Shown piece by piece: positions 59,974 to 64,000 of a stretch of DNA of 64,000 nucleotides (its first letter is position 1; the number at the start of each line of letters is the position of its first letter). Under the pieces are notes generated by a model. The model ran no database searches and was not told where the DNA came from. It saw only the letters and a program-made list of their open reading frames with translations. Source of the DNA: Streptomyces spectabilis. GTDB lineage: Bacteria; Actinomycetota; Actinomycetes; Streptomycetales; Streptomycetaceae. The translations under genes and the position numbers were made by a program. Where the stretch lies: the NCBI RefSeq assembly GCF_008704795.1, contig NZ_CP023690.1, positions 496,001 to 560,000 on the forward strand, in the 5' to 3' direction.

Positions 59974-60025
59974 CCGCAGGCGCCGGGACGGGTTCGGTCA
60001 CGCGACCCTCATGTCCAGGAGCGGC

Positions 60026-61333
60026 TCAGCACAGCAACAGCGCCGCCTGCCAAGGAAGTTCGCCGAGAGGCGCGTCCGGCGCCGTCGCGTAGCGCAGGGC
60101 GAGCGCGGTGCCCGCCGCCCCGTCGAGGAAGCCGGGGCGGTGGACCACGGCGGAGCCGCCGGGCGCGGCGGCGGGCCAGAGGAAGGGGTGGGCCGGATCG
60201 GCCGCGCGGGCCAGGGCCTCGGTCAGCTCCGGTATCCGTGGCGCCAGTTCCGCTCCCCCGGGCTCGCGGGCCATCAGGGTCACGATCGTGGTGAGCCCCG
60301 CCAGGCCGTGGCAGAGCGTGGGGTCGCCGGAGGCGCGGGCGCCGCCCGGCCGGTCGCAGGTCGCGGCCACCGCGGCCACCGCCTGCCGGTTCCAGTCCGG
60401 TTCCTTCAGGGCCAGGGCGGCCAGTTGGAGGGCCCGGGCGACGCCGGGCGTGCCGTAGCACCAGCCGGTGCGGGCCTCGGCGAGGCCGGGCCTCGTCCCG
60501 GAGGCGGCCGCGAGCTCGGCTTCCAGGGGGACGACGTTGGGCCAGCCGACGCCGTCGGGGCTGCGGCGGGCGAGCAGCCACTCGGCGACGGTACGGATGG
60601 CCTGCTCCTGGCCCGGTACGCACACGCCCGCGCGGTGGGCGAGGGACAGCAGCGCGAGCGGGCCGGGGACGCCGTGCGCGAGGCCCGCGTTGAAGTGCCC
60701 GCCGGGGATCCCGTCCGGCTCGCTGAACAGGATCGGGTCGCCGGTCCACCAGCCGGGCACGGTCCTTCCGCCCGGTCCGGTGACCGGCCGTGTGAGCGCG
60801 ACGAGGTGGGCGAGGACCAGCTCTGTGGTGTCCCGGTGCTCGGGCCCGGCCGCCAGGAGCAGCCGGCCGATGCCGGAGAGCCCGGCGACCACGTCGTACC
60901 CGGCCATCCTGGCCCCGGCCGTCCCCGCCGCCACGCGGGGCGCGTCCTCCGCGACCAGTCGGCGCGCCAGCAGGGCGACCTGGCCGTCCAGCTTGGTGAG
61001 GAGCCCGCCGTACTCGCCGGGCCGGGTGACGGCGGTCCGTGCGGCGAAGGCGACCGCGGGCAGCCCCGCGTACAGTCCCTCCCGGGCGGGCCTGCTCACT
61101 TTCGTGACCGCCGCCGACAGATGGGCGTGCGCGACCCTGGCGTGGCCGGGATCGCCGTGGGCGAGCGCCGCGAAGAGCAGTGCCACTCCTGCGTGGCCGT
61201 CCGCGAGGGACTGGGCGTGCCACAGGGAGCGGGTCTCGGCGAGGCCGGGGGTTTCGGCGGCGGTCACCCGCGCGGCGAGCGCGGCCGGGTCGGCCAGGCG
61301 GTCCGCGAGCCGCGCGACGAGGTGCTCGGTCAT
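60026..61333 (-). CDS. lanC: Lanthionine synthetase C-like cyclase
   Basis: A 435-residue LanC-type cyclase. It adds cysteine thiols to dehydrated serines/threonines in a precursor peptide to form lanthionine rings. The alpha/alpha-toroid repeats show the expected GxxG glycines (SLADGHAGVALLFAA, GLAHGVPGPLALLSLA). The zinc ligands are in TGWCYGTPGVA and TLCHGLAGLTTI (Cys, and Cys-His). Its ATG overlaps the LanB stop (ATGA), so both are one operon. The stop at 60026 leaves no further gene on this strand for 50 bases. Confidence 0.96.
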   Translation of the reverse strand: MTEHLVARLADRLADPAALAARVTAAETPGLAETRSLWHAQSLADGHAGVALLFAALAHGDPGHARVAHAHLSAAVTKVSRPAREGLYAGLPAVAFAARTAVTRPGEYGGLLTKLDGQVALLARRLVAEDAPRVAAGTAGARMAGYDVVAGLSGIGRLLLAAGPEHRDTTELVLAHLVALTRPVTGPGGRTVPGWWTGDPILFSEPDGIPGGHFNAGLAHGVPGPLALLSLAHRAGVCVPGQEQAIRTVAEWLLARRSPDGVGWPNVVPLEAELAAASGTRPGLAEARTGWCYGTPGVARALQLAALALKEPDWNRQAVAAVAATCDRPGGARASGDPTLCHGLAGLTTIVTLMAREPGGAELAPRIPELTEALARAADPAHPFLWPAAAPGGSAVVHRPGFLDGAAGTALALRYATAPDAPLGELPWQAALLLC

Positions 61334-64000
61334 GCTCCGGCCCTTTCCCGGTCGAGGTGCGCCTGGACCGCGCCGCGGGCCACCGCCAGGGTCTGCGCCT
61401 CGGCCGTGCGGTCCGTTCCAAGGCGCCGGTTGCAGTGCATGTGGACGAGGGAGGCGAGCACCGCGTCCGGAGAGACGCTCAGCGCACCCTGTTCCTCCTG
61501 TGCCCGGACGAGCCGTCCGAAGCGCTCAAGTGCCACGAGGTGCGGCTGTGCCACCGGGTCCGGCGGGCCGCTCGGTGTGATCCTGGCGAGCGCCGCCCGT
61601 CTGCGAGCCGCGAACGCCTTGTGGTGCTGCTCGCGTTTGGGGTACGTAGCGGTGAGCCAGCGCCGCCAGTCGCCGCCGTAGCCCCGGTGGAAGGCCCGTA
61701 CCAGCTCGGTCACGTCGTGCGCGGTGGTCAGGACGCGGTCGTCGGTGGGGGCCGCGAGCCGCTCCAGGACCAGGCGGCTGTCAGCGTGGAACACCTCCTC
61801 GGCCGCGGTGAGCAGCGCCGGGCCGCCGTAGCGCTCGGTCTCGGGGGCGTAGCTGTCCAGGCGCAGGCCCCGGGCGAGCCCGCCGGCGGCCAACTGACCG
61901 GCCAGGTCGTGCAGTCGGGGCAGGACGACTCCGTTGAGCAGGGCCGGGTCGCCGTGCAGGCGCAGCCGCAGGTGCGGGTCCGGATCGGCGTACCGGATGA
62001 AGAACCAGCGGTCGACGCCCCCGGGTCCGGCGGGCGGGGAGCCCAGCTCGGTGAGGAAGTCGCGCAACGGGCCGGTCAGGAGCTCGTCCTGGCGCTCGGC
62101 GGAGGTGTAGAGCGTCGCGTACAGCCAGGGGCCGCCGGGTGGGATCTCGCCGGTGCCGCGCCGCGCCACCGGTCGTGTGGCGCGGGTGGTTGCCTCGTCC
62201 GGCTGCGGTCCGCAGGGGGTCAGCGTCACCACGGCCTCCGCCTCGTGGGCGCCGCCGGGCCCGTGCAGCCAGCCGCTGTCGGTGTCCTGGCCCAGGGCCA
62301 GTTCGTGGACCACGGCCGCGCCCGTGCGCTCGCATTCACGGCGGAGGATCTCCTGGTGCGCGGGGACGGTGAGGTTGAGGGGGATGCGGTGGTCGCCGAG
62401 GGTGAGCTGGACGTGGTCGGGCACGCGCCACAGGGCGCGCCACTCGCCGAGGGGCAGACCGGTCGCCTCGAGCCGCCAGCGGGCCGGGCTGAGCACGGTG
62501 CGACCGGTGCGCACGGCGGGCAGGAACGGCAGGTCCTCCGCGGCGCCCCACTCCCACAGCCGCCACTGCCTGCGGCCGAACGCGGCGGCCTCGATGAGGA
62601 AGCGCACCGCGTTGGGCGCGGTCAGTTCGCGGTTGAGCACGTGGAGCGCCGACGGAGTCACCTCGCGCCCGAGTTCCGTGGACACGATCCGGAAGCCTTC
62701 GGAGTCGGCGCAGACGGCGATGGAGTCGAGCGTGAGGTCGGTGACGCCCGGCGCGGCGGGGCCGGGGTGAGCGCCGACGACCAGGCGCCCGTCCAGCCAG
62801 GTCGGCACCTGGGCCACGTTGGCGTGCCGGTGGTGCGACGCCTGGTGGTGGACCTGGACGGGCAGCCGTCCGGTGGTCGCGCGCGCGGCCCGCACCGTGT
62901 GCCGGATCTCCTCGGTCCGCGCGGGCGGAAAGAGGTGTGCGAAGCGGCCCATGTGGCCCCCGGACGTGGTGGCCGCGCCCACGACGACGAGGGTGAAGTC
63001 GCCCCGGTCCACGGCGGCGGCCGACTCCGCCGCGATCTGCACGACGAGTTCGAGCGACGGCGGGCGCACGGTGTCGGCGGCCTCGTCGCGGTCGGCCTCC
63101 TCGAACCTGCGCAGCCAGCTCTCGTCCAGGACGACCTCACGCGCCCCGCGCGCCTGCGCCTCGGCGGCGAGTCCGAGGAGCAGGCGCTGGCGTACGGCTC
63201 CGAGGGGCACGGGCCCCGGCTCGGGGCGGTGGCTCGGGGGCAGCCGGTATCCGGCCGGGGCGCCGAGGCCGATGTCGGGGTCGAGGACCTCCTTGACGGG
63301 CACATAGCGCCCGAGGCCGTACCGTTCCACGAAGTCCTGGTGGTACGCGGTCAGTCGGCCAGGACTCGGCGGCGAGAGGCGCCACAGCGCGGCGGCGGCG
63401 CGCTCCAGTTCCGCGGCCACCGAGTGCGAGAGCACGGCGGTGCCCTCCAGGCGCAGGTCGACTTGGACGGCGTGCGCGGCCGGGCGCTCCGGGGTCGAGG
63501 CGGGGCCTGCGGCCGCCCGCTCAAGTGCTGTGCGCCAGGCCTCCCTTCCCTCCCCCAGCGGCGTACGGCGATAGTCGTCCAGCGACGCACGCAGTTCGGC
63601 GATCCACTGGGCGGCGGGGGCGGCGGCCGGGAGCAGCGCCTCGACGTGTGCCAGCGGATCGGGAGCGTCCAGCGGCGGGCGCAGCTCTGTCAGGAGCACC
63701 TCCGCCCCGATCAGCTGGGCGACGAGACCGGCCACGGCGCCTTCGGGCGCGCCGGGGAAGAGCGTCTCGACCTGCCGGATCAGTTCGCCGCAGGGGATGG
63801 GGAGGGCCGCGGCCTCGGCCACGGCGCGCACGACGGGGGTGTAGCGGAGCGTGCGGGACCTGGGGCGGTTCTCGCTGGACGGGGTGTCGGAGCCGGGTCC
63901 CGCGGCGTCCGGGCCCGCCGGGGCGAACGGCAGGACGAGACGGCCGCCGCGCACGAAGCACAGCCCGTTCACCACCACGCTCAGGCCCTGGTGCACGGCC
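61330..64000 (-). CDS. lanB: Class I lanthipeptide dehydratase LanB (N terminus cut by window edge)
   Basis: 890 codons are visible and the frame stays open at the right edge. The N-terminal glutamylation domain is represented by YTPVVRAVAEAAALPIPCGE, FVERYGLGRYVPVKEVLDPD, QASHHRHANVAQVPTWLDGR (family-typical arginine/histidine-rich region), LHVLNRELTAPNAVRFLIEA. The C-terminal SpaB_C elimination domain has GPWLYATLYTSAERQDELLT, WFFIRYADPDPHLRLRLHGD, YAPETERYGG and FHADSRLVLERL. It glutamylates and dehydrates Ser/Thr of a precursor with glutamyl-tRNA. Full length is probably about 1000-1050 residues. Confidence 0.95.
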   Translation of the reverse strand, partial: AVHQGLSVVVNGLCFVRGGRLVLPFAPAGPDAAGPGSDTPSSENRPRSRTLRYTPVVRAVAEAAALPIPCGELIRQVETLFPGAPEGAVAGLVAQLIGAEVLLTELRPPLDAPDPLAHVEALLPAAAPAAQWIAELRASLDDYRRTPLGEGREAWRTALERAAAGPASTPERPAAHAVQVDLRLEGTAVLSHSVAAELERAAAALWRLSPPSPGRLTAYHQDFVERYGLGRYVPVKEVLDPDIGLGAPAGYRLPPSHRPEPGPVPLGAVRQRLLLGLAAEAQARGAREVVLDESWLRRFEEADRDEAADTVRPPSLELVVQIAAESAAAVDRGDFTLVVVGAATTSGGHMGRFAHLFPPARTEEIRHTVRAARATTGRLPVQVHHQASHHRHANVAQVPTWLDGRLVVGAHPGPAAPGVTDLTLDSIAVCADSEGFRIVSTELGREVTPSALHVLNRELTAPNAVRFLIEAAAFGRRQWRLWEWGAAEDLPFLPAVRTGRTVLSPARWRLEATGLPLGEWRALWRVPDHVQLTLGDHRIPLNLTVPAHQEILRRECERTGAAVVHELALGQDTDSGWLHGPGGAHEAEAVVTLTPCGPQPDEATTRATRPVARRGTGEIPPGGPWLYATLYTSAERQDELLTGPLRDFLTELGSPPAGPGGVDRWFFIRYADPDPHLRLRLHGDPALLNGVVLPRLHDLAGQLAAGGLARGLRLDSYAPETERYGGPALLTAAEEVFHADSRLVLERLAAPTDDRVLTTAHDVTELVRAFHRGYGGDWRRWLTATYPKREQHHKAFAARRRAALARITPSGPPDPVAQPHLVALERFGRLVRAQEEQGALSVSPDAVLASLVHMHCNRRLGTDRTAEAQTLAVARGAVQAHLDRERAGA

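Noticed and set aside
1..64000. tRNA and rRNA genes
   Set aside because: No cloverleaf-like sequence or rRNA segment was recognised on either strand; a tRNAscan run would settle this.

Overview
The window is a very high-GC stretch with GTG/TTG starts, conservon genes, Lsr2, rare TTA codons and lineage-typical small families. All of this points to a Streptomyces (or close actinomycete) chromosome, probably an accessory or arm-like region: genes change strand often, many are regulators with their own operators, and several genes are decayed.

Left part (1-13.5 kb). A complete conservon, cvnA-B-C-D-E, reads leftward (4269 to 1); its CYP157-like P450 is cut by the left edge. Then come a lipoprotein, an FMN/F420-type flavin-binding protein, an amidohydrolase with a LuxR regulator, Lsr2, a ProC-like reductase, a secreted I36-type inhibitor, a methyltransferase and small hypotheticals. 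Five 13-bp iterons lie between lsr2 and the reductase gene.

13.5-31.5 kb. A Tap-like protein (helix-turn-helix, zinc-knuckle-like cysteines, DNA-polymerase-B-like palm motifs) overlaps a second HTH gene, which has a 9-bp inverted-repeat operator and a divergent immunity-like gene. Next are a tripeptidyl-aminopeptidase-type lipoprotein, a TetR-controlled DUF998/DUF4287 pair, a LysR regulator, a large secreted M14 carboxypeptidase, and a string of small metabolic, resistance-like and regulatory genes.

31.5-41 kb. A HEPN-like TIGR02391 protein is followed by an arsenic unit (acr3-arsR divergent from a fused arsC), a pentapeptide-repeat gene broken by an in-frame amber codon, and an ArsR-SRPBCC-DHFR operon behind a perfect 16-bp palindrome. 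Remnants of an NRPS condensation domain and a PLL-type beta-propeller come next.

41-64 kb. A Fic/Doc-like toxin follows an antitoxin that carries a one-base frameshift. A UvrA-like resistance ATPase, an SDR, DedA, a nucleotidyltransferase and an IS remnant follow. The centrepiece is a single 2000-residue NRPS (C-C-A-T-R) with three TTA codons near its start. After further regulators and an MFS exporter, the window ends in a class I lanthipeptide pair, lanC-lanB, whose lanB is cut by the right edge. No precursor peptide is visible.

Most functional calls are by recognition of family motifs by eye. No database search was run.
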